Part shown: piece after piece, positions 58,701-64,000 of the stretch
How positions within the stretch are numbered: the first letter of the stretch is position 1
How the letters are laid out: every line of letters starts with the position of its first letter
DNA from: Ophiura sarsii
Lineage: Eukaryota > Echinodermata > Ophiuroidea > Amphilepidida > Ophiuridae
DNA length: 64,000 nucleotides
NCBI GenBank assembly: GCA_035610835.1
Contig: CM069441.1
Location: forward strand, 86,563,574-86,627,573
Direction: 5' to 3'
Position numbers and translations under genes: made by a program
Notes under the pieces: model-generated
Database searches by the model: none
What the model was told of the DNA's origin: nothing
What the model saw: only the letters and a program-made list of their open reading frames with translations

Positions 58701-61700
58701 CACACTTTTTCAGGATATTGCAATTTTATCATGAGTATTCTTTATTATAATGTCTTACTGCACTAATTTGGTTGTCATTTGTAAGTAATTCTTTATAATG
58801 CCATACTACTCGAGAAGATCGTGTAGGCCACAAAACACTAACAGGAGCAATTACAAGACTTTTGACACTGCTCCCAAATAATCATATCAAGAATAGAGAC
58901 TGTAAATGTAGCCAAGTGCAGGGAACTGACCAAGTGTTGGTAACATAATTTACAACTGCCCTGTTCTGCATTCAATGGAATTATTGAATGACTTTTAATT
59001 TATGGAATGAATTTTGCTATACCTCAATGAATGCATCTTCTTTCTGAAAGTATCTTACATACAGTGACAGTGAAAGTGATGGCACTAGCATCAAGACCTT
59101 TTATAGACACTATTTATAACTGGCACATTCCCACCGTTGATGGGGTAAACTTTGATAGCATGTAACGAAAGTGAAGAATGTAAAACATGGATATTTCGAA
59201 AAGCAAACAAAAGCAAAAGAATAAGAATGTAAACATTACGTTCTTAGCAAAGGTGCAATTACAAATAGGGTATATAGGGGAGGGCACACTGGGAACAGTG
59301 ATATAAAGTCAACATATTATTTTAATTTGCTTTTAGAATTTTGAATCATTTTTCATTTCAGTTGATCCTAGCTGGAATCCAGCCTTTAGAAGGGCCACAA
59401 AACCACCTCTGATGCAAGAATATTTGCTTTCACAGTAATCTTAACTCATCATAATTTTGAATCATTTTCCAGTTGATCCTAGCTGGAACCCAGCCACAGA
59501 TAACCAGGCAGTCGACAGAGTGTACAGGATAGGTCAGAAAGAGTCTGTCGTCGTGTACCGCTTGATAACGTGCGGCACGGTGGAAGAGAAGATCTACAGA
59601 CGACAGATCTTCAAGGAGTCCATCAATAAGCAGACTGTAGGATGCACTGCTGCTGCTAAGAATGCGTACAGGTCAGTTTAAGTGTGGTGTTAACAAAAGA
59701 AATATGAAATTTATCAAGCGCTGTAACTTTTGAACTATTAATGTGATGTATATTAAAGTATACATTTTGTGGAAAGGAAATGAGTCGGAGAATCCATTTT
59801 TGTATCAAATTTCACTAAAAATACACTTTTTTGGCTCAAACAGTTTCAAGGGGGAATGCTGAAATTACACATATCATCTAAAGACACTTCTAGGAGCGCA
59901 TTTTTTTACTTTTTTCATAATTTTTGTTACTTTTTAAATTTTTGACCAAAAAGTGGTAATAATTGGATTTTTTTGCCTGAAAAATGCTAAATTTCATATT
60001 TTTTGTGTTGTCTCAATTTGCAAGTTGTATGAAAATCCATCGAGCTTGTGATTGTATATTTTGTTTTGCGGTTGTTTTTTCAGGAGTTTGCTACAAGCAT
60101 AGATTCTCACCAAAATATAACCCTGCTGTGTAACTTCTGAGTGTGTGTATAATATTTGGTCATGTGTGTTTTACAAATTAGTGTTTTTTAAATCCACATT
60201 ATTTTGATTCATATTAGTAATTTTTAACCATCACATAAAATTCAAGGAGCACCAATTTTATTCATGTTATCAGACCAAATAAGAGTTCAATTAGCCAACC
60301 GGGGGAAATACACTGTTCTACAGGCCCAGCAAACCCATTGTTTCTTATTTGAGATTTATTTATTTTTACAAATTGTTTGGAAAATAAAGGTTCTGAATTT
60401 TTTTGACATTTTGGAAACTTTTTTTTGTTTTGACATTTTAAATTGTTGTAAATTCATCAAAATTTCATAAATATTTTGAAGAAAAAATCAGCAAAAAACA
60501 CCATCCGACCCTTACCTTTTTGTTGCATAACCAAAGTTTTCTTAAGTGCAATGATTCCTGACCTTTTCTTGCAATTTCCCCCAACTCTAGATACTTTACC
60601 AGTGGAGAACTGAAGGAATTGTTCACATTGGACAACCCTAGGAACTCAACTACACAGGTAGCACTGGAACAAATGCACGCAGCACAAAGAAAAACAGACA
60701 CAGAATTGGACTCACACATTGCATTCCTGTATTCATTGGGTAAGTAAATAGTAATAGTATATAGTTCAGTCTGTTCCGAATTGGCGAGAAAAATGCGGTT
60801 TTTATCTCCTCGTATACAAAATAATCCAAGCGTAGGCACACAATTTTGGCCACGCATCAAGCATATGATGCGCAGTACGCTTGTTGCATTCATGTGCGCC
60901 CACACCCTTCTATATTTAAGGTGTACGTTCTGATCCTTTTTCTTTTTGGCTATTATTTTTCACATCAAGATATTTTGATATCAGAAGAATCTCCATATTT
61001 TTCTCATTATGTGTGTAAAATCTTAAGGGCCAGAAATGTTTCATTTAGAAATGATAGGCTAAAATATGGGGAATTACTGCTACCACCCGCCAGTTTGTGT
61101 ACTACTCAATGGGCAAATTTCTTGTGAACGTGTGCTTCATAAATAAGAACCATTCAAGTTATGCAACTCAAACTTTGGAATGTGACAATTTTAAGGATGA
61201 CCTTTCATGTAAAATAGAAAACGTCAAGTTGAAAATCGAGCCAGCAATCAGAACATCTACCTTTAATTCGCTGCTGTATGCAAGGAGGCTTGTTGATTTG
61301 GACTGATCAAGCTACTGTATAATGCACTGTTGTGGTCCAGCAGATACCGTATCCCCGGCCCAAGCCATTTTTTCGTACAGTTGTTTTCCAAATGCCTTAG
61401 ACATAGCATGATGTGCGCATGGTATTTTTTTAGTTTACAACGTAAACTGTGTGTCCGCTTGATTTAGTATCGGTATATCTTGACAGGTTTGCAGAATTTC
61501 ATGTGCATGTCCAAGGCATTATGATTTTTTTAACTATGGTTGAGATTTACTCTTCCACTGAAAATATACACCACACCCCTCACCATTTCATACACAAACT
61601 TGTGATCAGTATAACATCTGAAGGTATGTGAAAATTCCATTCATGGATCCAAAGCTAGTGATTCACTAAAGAAAGAATTACAATGATATGTGTACGCAAC

Positions 61701-64000
61701 ATGGCTCTTTCGTTATTTTAGTACAATCCAAAGTTTATGTGAAGTCTGTGCTAGTATTAAAAAAATACAGCACACATATATTTTTCATCTTATAGAAGTT
61801 CTATGAATTAGCAATAACAAACACTGTTCCATATTTCTGATAATAACTATATTTTTCCAGAAGAAATTGAGTGTGAAACATGGCTATCACCATACAATAA
61901 TTGTCACATTCCTCCGCTTTTCAATACAGAAATGTTTGGTATCAGTGATCACGACCTGATGTTTTCTAAAGAGGCTGTTAAAGACCATAGTGCAGAGGAT
62001 ATTGATGAGGCTGAAAACTATGTACAGGGTAGGGTAAGTGTAGGCAGTTTCCTTGCTCATGGCGTCATCTTTTCATATAATATACCATTCACAGTGCATT
62101 TGTGAGTAGTCACATCAAAACGAACATGTTGGAGGCCCAAGTCAACTTTTAAAAGCTTTTGGTATGACTTGAAAGAGCACATTTTAAGCTTTAAATTGGT
62201 TCTGTGTTGAAGGTAATTGGATTTTTTCAATCACAAGATATGATTTGAAGAAGCTTATCTTTTTGTATTATTTTCTTTATATTTCACTAAATATATTCGT
62301 CTCTATCTCAAAACTGTGCCCGCCGACAACATGTCCTTTTTGATTTGACTGGTCACATTTTTGGATGATAATTCAACAGAAAAAACCCCTGTTCTACAGG
62401 CCTGACAGTCCCATTTTTTTAGAAATTGGTGAACAAAATGTTCATGTGCAAACGAATACAAACCCCAGAGGGGTAAGCCTGACTGACCAACCCAACCTGA
62501 ACTATGCATAGTTGCCTTGTTCATGAAATGAAACAAAGAAGATAGTCTGTCTCAGAAACATTTTGCAAACAAGCTAAGTGCTGTGCGTTTGTTTTTTGGG
62601 TGGTTTTTTTAGAAAATAGGCTATGACTCATGAGGTATGGATTTTTGTTGTTGATTTTTTTTAAAAATCAAAAAATCAACAACAACAACAACAACAAAAT
62701 TAGGCCTCAGCGCATAGACCTAAGCGCCGTAGCTCATTTCACATACCAATCCGGGCGGGCTTCTGAGACAGACTATCTTCTTTGTTTGGCCTTATGTCAT
62801 TTTTGTATTTATTTGATTAATTCCATTGTAGGTTCAGAGAGCCCAAGAGTTAGTGTCCGCAGAGGGAGATCTGAAACAGATCCTCAACGATCGAATGGCA
62901 GAAGAAGACCCCAACAATCCAGGGACCAGCAATAGACGACACACTCTCTATACAGACAGACAACAGCTGCTCGAAGAGGCTGCTCGCCTTGGACATAACG
63001 TTGAGTTGCCAGGACAGCGGCCCCGATGGACCGATAGACCACCTTTGGATCGTCCCACACAAGGTTAGGCTTAATTCTCAGTCCTTGCAAGGCCTACTAA
63101 CCCAAACAAGTTCTGTCAACAACAAATTACTCAACTGACCATGATTCTTTATTGCACCATTCAGGCATGAGAATCTTTTTCTGATGAAGCATGATGTCAT
63201 GCAAATTTCCACAACTTTTTTTTAAAGAAGGTGTCCGGCAAGCAAAACATGTGCATTATATGTTAGAAAAAGAATTATCGCGCCCAAATCACGTAGTAAT
63301 ATAGAACAAAACATCATACTTATCTTAAAAACCGAATAAACACTGCCATCTCTCAACATGCCATTTTTAAAATTCGCGGCAATCGAAAGTCCCGGCATCA
63401 ATGAAGTCATAGTTATACAATGCACTTGCGTAAATTTGAGCACCAATAACCATGACGTCATTGATCCCGGGACTTTCGATCACCGCGAATTTTAAAAATG
63501 GCATGTTGAGATATGGCAGTTTTTTATTCATTTTTATGATAAGTATGATGTTTTATTCTATATAAGTACGCGATTTGGGCTTGAATGCACAATGTTGTGC
63601 TTGCTGGACACTTTCTTTAAAGCATTTTGGGGGATATTTTTGGCCCAATTGGATCGTCCCACACAAGGTTAGGCTTAATTCTCAGTCCTTGTAAGGCCTA
63701 CTAACTCAAATCTATTTTCTGTCTACAATAAATTACTCAACTGACCATGATTCTTTAATTACTGCACCATTCAGGCATGAGAATTTGTTTCTGATGAAGC
63801 ATGATGTCTGATGTCATGCAAATTTCCACAACAATATTTTTTAAGCATTTTGGGGGATATTTTTGGCCCAATTTCAAGCAAGTTTTCACAAATATATTTT
63901 TTTCACAAATATCCTTGTTTTTTTTCTTCAATAAAATTCATTTTCGTGCCTAACTGTTATTTGCAGTCCATGTCTTGAAATTTATTTCATTAAAATAAGA
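37606..64000 (+). CDS. ERCC6L: ERCC6L/PICH SNF2-family DNA translocase, 5' part (16 coding exons, continues past window)
   Basis: The product is an ATP-dependent double-stranded-DNA translocase which, in vertebrates, acts with PLK1 and topoisomerase II at centromeres and ultrafine anaphase bridges. Coding begins at ATG 37662, with an in-frame TGA at 37611. Exons: 37662-37719, 40745-40902, 41698-41885, 43631-43756, 44158-44323, 46733-46858, 48981-49073, 50164-50345, 51250-51361, 55121-55233, 56503-56716, 57967-58129, 59473-59671, 60591-60739, 61930-62033 (or from 61861), 62832-63063. Visible domains: N-terminal TPR-like helices (about 27-70), acidic linker, Walker A GDDMGLGKT (K138), motif II DEGH (238-241), TGTP (265-268), motif V region [13 protein letters not shown], and motif [10 protein letters not shown] with R582 and R585. 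HAAQRK and GISDHDLM are ERCC6L-specific and exclude ERCC6/CSB. About 794 residues lie here; human ERCC6L has 1250, so the C-terminal part is outside. Confidence 0.93.
37846..38171. mobile_element. Foldback MITE in ERCC6L intron 1
   Basis: Inverted ends taaggccaattttttttgtt and ggacaacataacaatctttt, followed by tttggcctaa. The arms share atgttgtcctc/gaggacaacat. Non-coding. Confidence 0.6.
38251..38680 (+). repeat. ~143-bp tandem repeat, 3 copies
   Basis: Units starting gggtgttgatgtggagtccc at 38251, 38393 and 38538. They keep an open minus-strand frame of 172 codons by chance of the period, not because of a gene. Confidence 0.85.
39045..39313. mobile_element. Foldback MITE, TTAGGCCTAAAA ends
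   Basis: ttaggcctaaaaaaaaagtt at the left and the inverse aaccttttttttttaggcct at the right; the arms continue with gattggcgtaac/gttacgccaatc. Probable TTA target duplication. Confidence 0.65.
39629..40134. mobile_element. TIR element with TATAGACCATTTCAAA ends
   Basis: tatagaccatttcaaa at the left and tttgaaatggtctata at the right are perfect inverted repeats. It contains a perfect hairpin at 40029-40059. Confidence 0.72.
40029..40059. repeat. Perfect 15-bp inverted repeat with 1-nt loop
   Basis: ccatgacctgtcagg, one a, then its exact reverse complement. Located inside the TIR element 39629-40134. Confidence 0.9.
40186..40566. mobile_element. Foldback MITE, TAAGGCTATATTAAAA ends
   Basis: taaggctatattaaaaatat at the left and ttttttaatatagcctaa at the right, with arms extending through tttgtctcaaagct/agctttgagacaaa. 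The interior is A/T-rich with g(a/t)gaaaatc repeats. Confidence 0.7.
40745..40902 (+). CDS. ERCC6L: ERCC6L exon 2 (TPR-like)
   Basis: Encodes a helical repeat including [20 protein letters not shown], matching the N-terminal TPR of vertebrate ERCC6L. Phase 1 to phase 0. Confidence 0.88.
41698..41885 (+). CDS. ERCC6L: ERCC6L exon 3 (Walker A, first part)
   Basis: Acidic linker [10 protein letters not shown], then [13 protein letters not shown] (Q motif region) and GGILGDDM, the start of motif I. Phase 0 to phase 2. Confidence 0.92.
41935..42270. repeat. Dispersed repeat related to 48190-48350, with a nested insertion
   Basis: Flanking parts (near ggcgctggtgtata and cactgtccagagg) match 48190-48350. 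In between, 42028-42207 has inverted ends cagggttgtctcca and tggagacaaccctg, a younger TIR element nested in an older repeat. Confidence 0.55.
43212..43577. mobile_element. TTAA-flanked MITE, copy 2
   Basis: TTAAAGGTAGGTGTTCCGAT at the left and atcggaacatccacctttaa at the right, 366 bp including the TTAA at each end. Same family as 16639-16993 and 60916-61266. Confidence 0.75.
43631..43756 (+). CDS. ERCC6L: ERCC6L exon 4 (Walker A end, motif Ia)
   Basis: [15 protein letters not shown] completes motif [19 protein letters not shown] is motif Ia. Phase 2 in and out. Confidence 0.92.
44158..44323 (+). CDS. ERCC6L: ERCC6L exon 5
   Basis: [11 protein letters not shown] and [14 protein letters not shown], the motif Ib region of SNF2 proteins, ending EFVW before motif II. 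Phase 2 to phase 0. The acceptor is ctcaag. Confidence 0.9.
44911..45172 (+). repeat. Tandem duplication of ~130 bp
   Basis: Two adjacent copies containing tttggctccttggcatttca, at about 44911-45035 and 45050-45172, in intron 5. Confidence 0.7.
45295..45700. repeat. Dispersed repeat, related to 56125-56420
   Basis: Shares ctcgaaaatttgagcta and gaccagccagc, with similar spacing, with the copy in intron 10. Family not recognised. Confidence 0.5.
46733..46858 (+). CDS. ERCC6L: ERCC6L exon 6 (motifs II and III)
   Basis: [16 protein letters not shown] is motif II and [13 protein letters not shown] motif III. DEGH replaces the DEAH of human ERCC6L; DEGH also occurs in ERCC6/CSB and RAD54. Phase 0 at both ends. 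Confidence 0.93.
47094..47693. mobile_element. Foldback element with nested ggcaaaacagcgta repeats
   Basis: Ends cacggccgtaatttggcaaa and ttttgccaaattacggccg are inverted. The interior repeats (g)gcaaaacagcgta and tacgcg units in both orientations. It is inserted in an older repeat shared with about 51945-52050. Confidence 0.65.
48576..48844. mobile_element. Foldback MITE, TTAAGGTCCGTATGCACAAA ends
   Basis: The right end is tttgtgcatacggacctaag, inverted to the left. The arms also contain duplicated tagacc(t)ggtcta palindromes. 269 bp, non-coding. Confidence 0.75.
48981..49073 (+). CDS. ERCC6L: ERCC6L exon 7
   Basis: [20 protein letters not shown] and following residues to GPITR, matching the ELWSLFDF region of SNF2 proteins. 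Phase 0 at both ends. Confidence 0.92.
49416..49598 (+). repeat. Dispersed repeat, also at 46600-46690 and 60757-61325
   Basis: Contains tagttcaatcggttcc, gagaaatatgcggttt and ttaatttgctgctgtaagg. Its single TTAA near 49565 is the unoccupied version of the site filled by a MITE at 60916. Confidence 0.65.
49599..50082. mobile_element. Long foldback element just upstream of exon 8
   Basis: Two inverted arms, outer ends cagtttggaattgaccca and tgggtcaattccaaactg, with inner arms around atggggtcacttcaaatatg. It ends 81 bases before exon 8. Confidence 0.7.
50164..50345 (+). CDS. ERCC6L: ERCC6L exon 8
   Basis: [20 protein letters not shown] and [14 protein letters not shown], the conserved block after motif III, then a polar stretch [19 protein letters not shown]. 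Phase 0 to phase 2. Confidence 0.93.
50960..51215. mobile_element. Foldback MITE ending 34 bp before exon 9
   Basis: agcccttttatggcaaaagg at the left and ttttgccataaaagggct at the right, with long arms including aggaagtat/atacttcct. 256 bp. Confidence 0.75.
51250..51361 (+). CDS. ERCC6L: ERCC6L exon 9
   Basis: [20 protein letters not shown] and [13 protein letters not shown], equivalent to the human LSRKNDLIIWIRL region. Phase 2 to phase 0. Confidence 0.92.
51437..51860. mobile_element. TTAA-flanked foldback MITE, copy 1
   Basis: ttaaagaaagtgtccggcaa at the left and ttgccggacacctcctttaa at the right; most of its 424 bp forms one long hairpin. Same family as 63222-63620. Confidence 0.8.
52250..54142 (+). 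repeat. 119-bp tandem array, about 16 copies
   Basis: Units contain tgcccatttctgtccctgta, ccatcaggttatgtgtaccg and cttgactctgtgtctcgg. Copies differ by a few substitutions and are more diverged at the right end. They give short phase-locked ORFs on both strands. Intron 9. Confidence 0.92.
54204..54899. mobile_element. TIR element CAGGGTGTATCAAAAA, TA-flanked, 696 bp
   Basis: Left CAGGGTGTATCAAAAAAATT, right aattttttttgatacaccctg-like end (ttttttttgatacaccctg), TA on both sides. Related to the CAGGGTGAGTC elements. A second hairpin, ccatgttatttactgg/ccagtaaatgacatgg, lies near 54668-54731. Confidence 0.72.
55121..55233 (+). CDS. ERCC6L: ERCC6L exon 10
   Basis: [20 protein letters not shown] and [18 protein letters not shown]. 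The usual CDHP of this family reads CDHL here. Phase 0 to phase 2, gtaatt donor. Confidence 0.9.
56125..56420. repeat. Dispersed repeat, related to 45295-45700
   Basis: Shares ctcgaaaatttgagcta and gaccagccagc with the intron 5 copy, same orientation. Confidence 0.5.
56503..56716 (+). CDS. ERCC6L: ERCC6L exon 11 (helicase C start)
   Basis: Acidic EDDEEDES linker, then [18 protein letters not shown] and [20 protein letters not shown], motif IV of the second RecA domain. Phase 2 to phase 0. Confidence 0.93.
57775..57922 (+). repeat. ~33-bp tandem repeat, about 4.5 copies
   Basis: gaagatagtgatatttcatg with tgtgctgtctact, immediately upstream of exon 12. Confidence 0.8.
57967..58129 (+). CDS. 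ERCC6L: ERCC6L exon 12 (motif V)
   Basis: [20 protein letters not shown], then [20 protein letters not shown]. The acceptor ctag at 57966 is preferred over acaag at 57975 because NYK aligns with human HFK. Phase 0 to phase 1. Confidence 0.92.
58168..58585. mobile_element. Foldback MITE with 60-bp arms
   Basis: ggtaagcgttgttttccacc at the left and ggtggaaaacagcgcttacc at the right; arms share cggaacgacgttgtatgggc. The interior has ggatcat repeats. Confidence 0.8.
59333..59384 (+). pseudogene. Duplicate of the exon 13 splice acceptor and first 23 exon bases
   Basis: gaattttgaatcattttt, a cag acceptor and ttgatcctagctggaatcc copy the true exon start at 59473. Used as an exon it would read FDPSWNPA, leave the family sequence and stop at TAA 59436-59438. 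Confidence 0.8.
59473..59671 (+). CDS. ERCC6L: ERCC6L exon 13 (motif VI)
   Basis: [20 protein letters not shown] then [20 protein letters not shown]: motif VI with both arginines and the SNF2 brace region. Phase 1 to phase 2. Confidence 0.94.
60591..60739 (+). CDS. ERCC6L: ERCC6L exon 14
   Basis: [18 protein letters not shown] and [24 protein letters not shown]6L-specific sequence. Phase 2 to phase 1. Confidence 0.93.
60916..61266. mobile_element. TTAA-flanked MITE, copy 3, nested in an older repeat
   Basis: TTAAGGTGTACGTTCTGATC at the left and atcagaacatctacctttaa at the right. It interrupts the dispersed repeat 60757-61325, whose intact relative at 49416 has one TTAA at the same point. 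Confidence 0.78.
61930..62033 (+). CDS. ERCC6L: ERCC6L exon 15 (alternative start at 61861)
   Basis: The acceptor ttcaatacag at 61929 gives [19 protein letters not shown], with no length change against human [14 protein letters not shown] second good acceptor, atttttccag at 61860, is in frame and would add 23 residues ([14 protein letters not shown] onward). Both keep phase 1 in and phase 0 out. Confidence 0.85.
62531..62787. mobile_element. Foldback MITE 44 bp before exon 16
   Basis: aaacaaagaagatagtctgt and acagactatcttctttgttt are perfect inverse ends. The interior contains a caacaacaa repeat and its inverse. Confidence 0.78.
62832..63063 (+). CDS. ERCC6L: ERCC6L exon 16 (last in window)
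   Basis: [20 protein letters not shown], then a polar, low-conservation stretch ending DRPTQ. The start matches human VQKAQFLVEFES. Phase 0 to phase 1, gttagg donor. Later exons lie beyond the window. Confidence 0.82.
63045..63872 (+). repeat. Tandem duplication of the exon 16 end and donor, one copy split by a MITE
   Basis: Unit 1 (63045-63648) and unit 2 (63649-63872) both begin ttggatcgtcccacacaagg, with the gttagg donor, and both end near gggggatatttttggccca. Unit 1 contains the 63222-63620 insertion and unit 2 does not. Confidence 0.85.
63222..63620. mobile_element. TTAA-flanked foldback MITE, copy 2
   Basis: ttaaagaaggtgtccggcaa at the left and ttgctggacactttctttaa at the right. Same family as 51437-51860, with a deletion in the right arm. 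Confidence 0.82.

Noticed and set aside
59333..59440. Extra coding exon of ERCC6L
   Set aside because: It duplicates the start of exon 13, then diverges and stops; including it would break the helicase domain.
37606..64000. ERCC6 (CSB) instead of ERCC6L
   Set aside because: Although motif II is DEGH as in CSB, the short TPR-like N-terminus directly before the helicase and the HAAQRK and GISDHDLM blocks are ERCC6L features, and the long CSB N-terminal domain is absent.

Overview
The window is animal nuclear DNA: AT-rich, intron-rich and dense in transposons. It carries two protein-coding genes, both on the + strand. I reconstructed both exon by exon from GT/AG splice sites, intron phase and agreement with known protein families. 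The organism cannot be fixed from the sequence. Many short TIR elements, foldback MITEs, minisatellites and long oligo(C) runs, with conserved metazoan genes, suggest a marine invertebrate, perhaps an echinoderm or other invertebrate deuterostome (low confidence).

Layout. 1-9358 is intergenic and repeat-filled: a mariner-type repeat at 1-1188, a TIR element at 2758-3405, a hAT-like element with 8-bp target duplication at 3731-4231 and a degenerate TTAGGG tract near 4.4 kb. 9359-29386 is a 14-exon gene for a seven-transmembrane TMEM145/GPR180-family protein of about 510 residues with a signal peptide. Its 9.6-kb last intron (19708-29323) holds a 7-kb element (21029-28054) whose repeats are ordered A1 - body - B1 - A2 - B2. 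This is the split-direct-repeat layout of Ngaro/PAT-type tyrosine-recombinase retrotransposons, but I see no open RT or recombinase frame. 29.9-31.7 kb is a 46-bp minisatellite containing a duplicated 650-bp block. 31.7-37.6 kb is intergenic with more TIR elements.

37606 to the right edge is the 5' two thirds of an ERCC6L (PICH) gene, a SNF2-family DNA translocase of the centromere and ultrafine anaphase bridges. Sixteen coding exons cover about 794 residues (817 with a longer exon 15), including the complete helicase core. The gene continues past the window. Its introns contain at least ten foldback MITEs and a 119-bp satellite-like array.

The two genes have no evident functional link; they are neighbours. 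Points of most interest are the ORF-less split-direct-repeat element, three tandem duplications that each copied an exon-intron junction (19.7, 59.4 and 63.0 kb), an in-frame alternative 3' splice site in ERCC6L exon 15, two MITE families whose TTAA target is shown by empty sites inside this window, and a 53-nt oligo(C) run in the one intron whose obvious splice sites do not keep frame.
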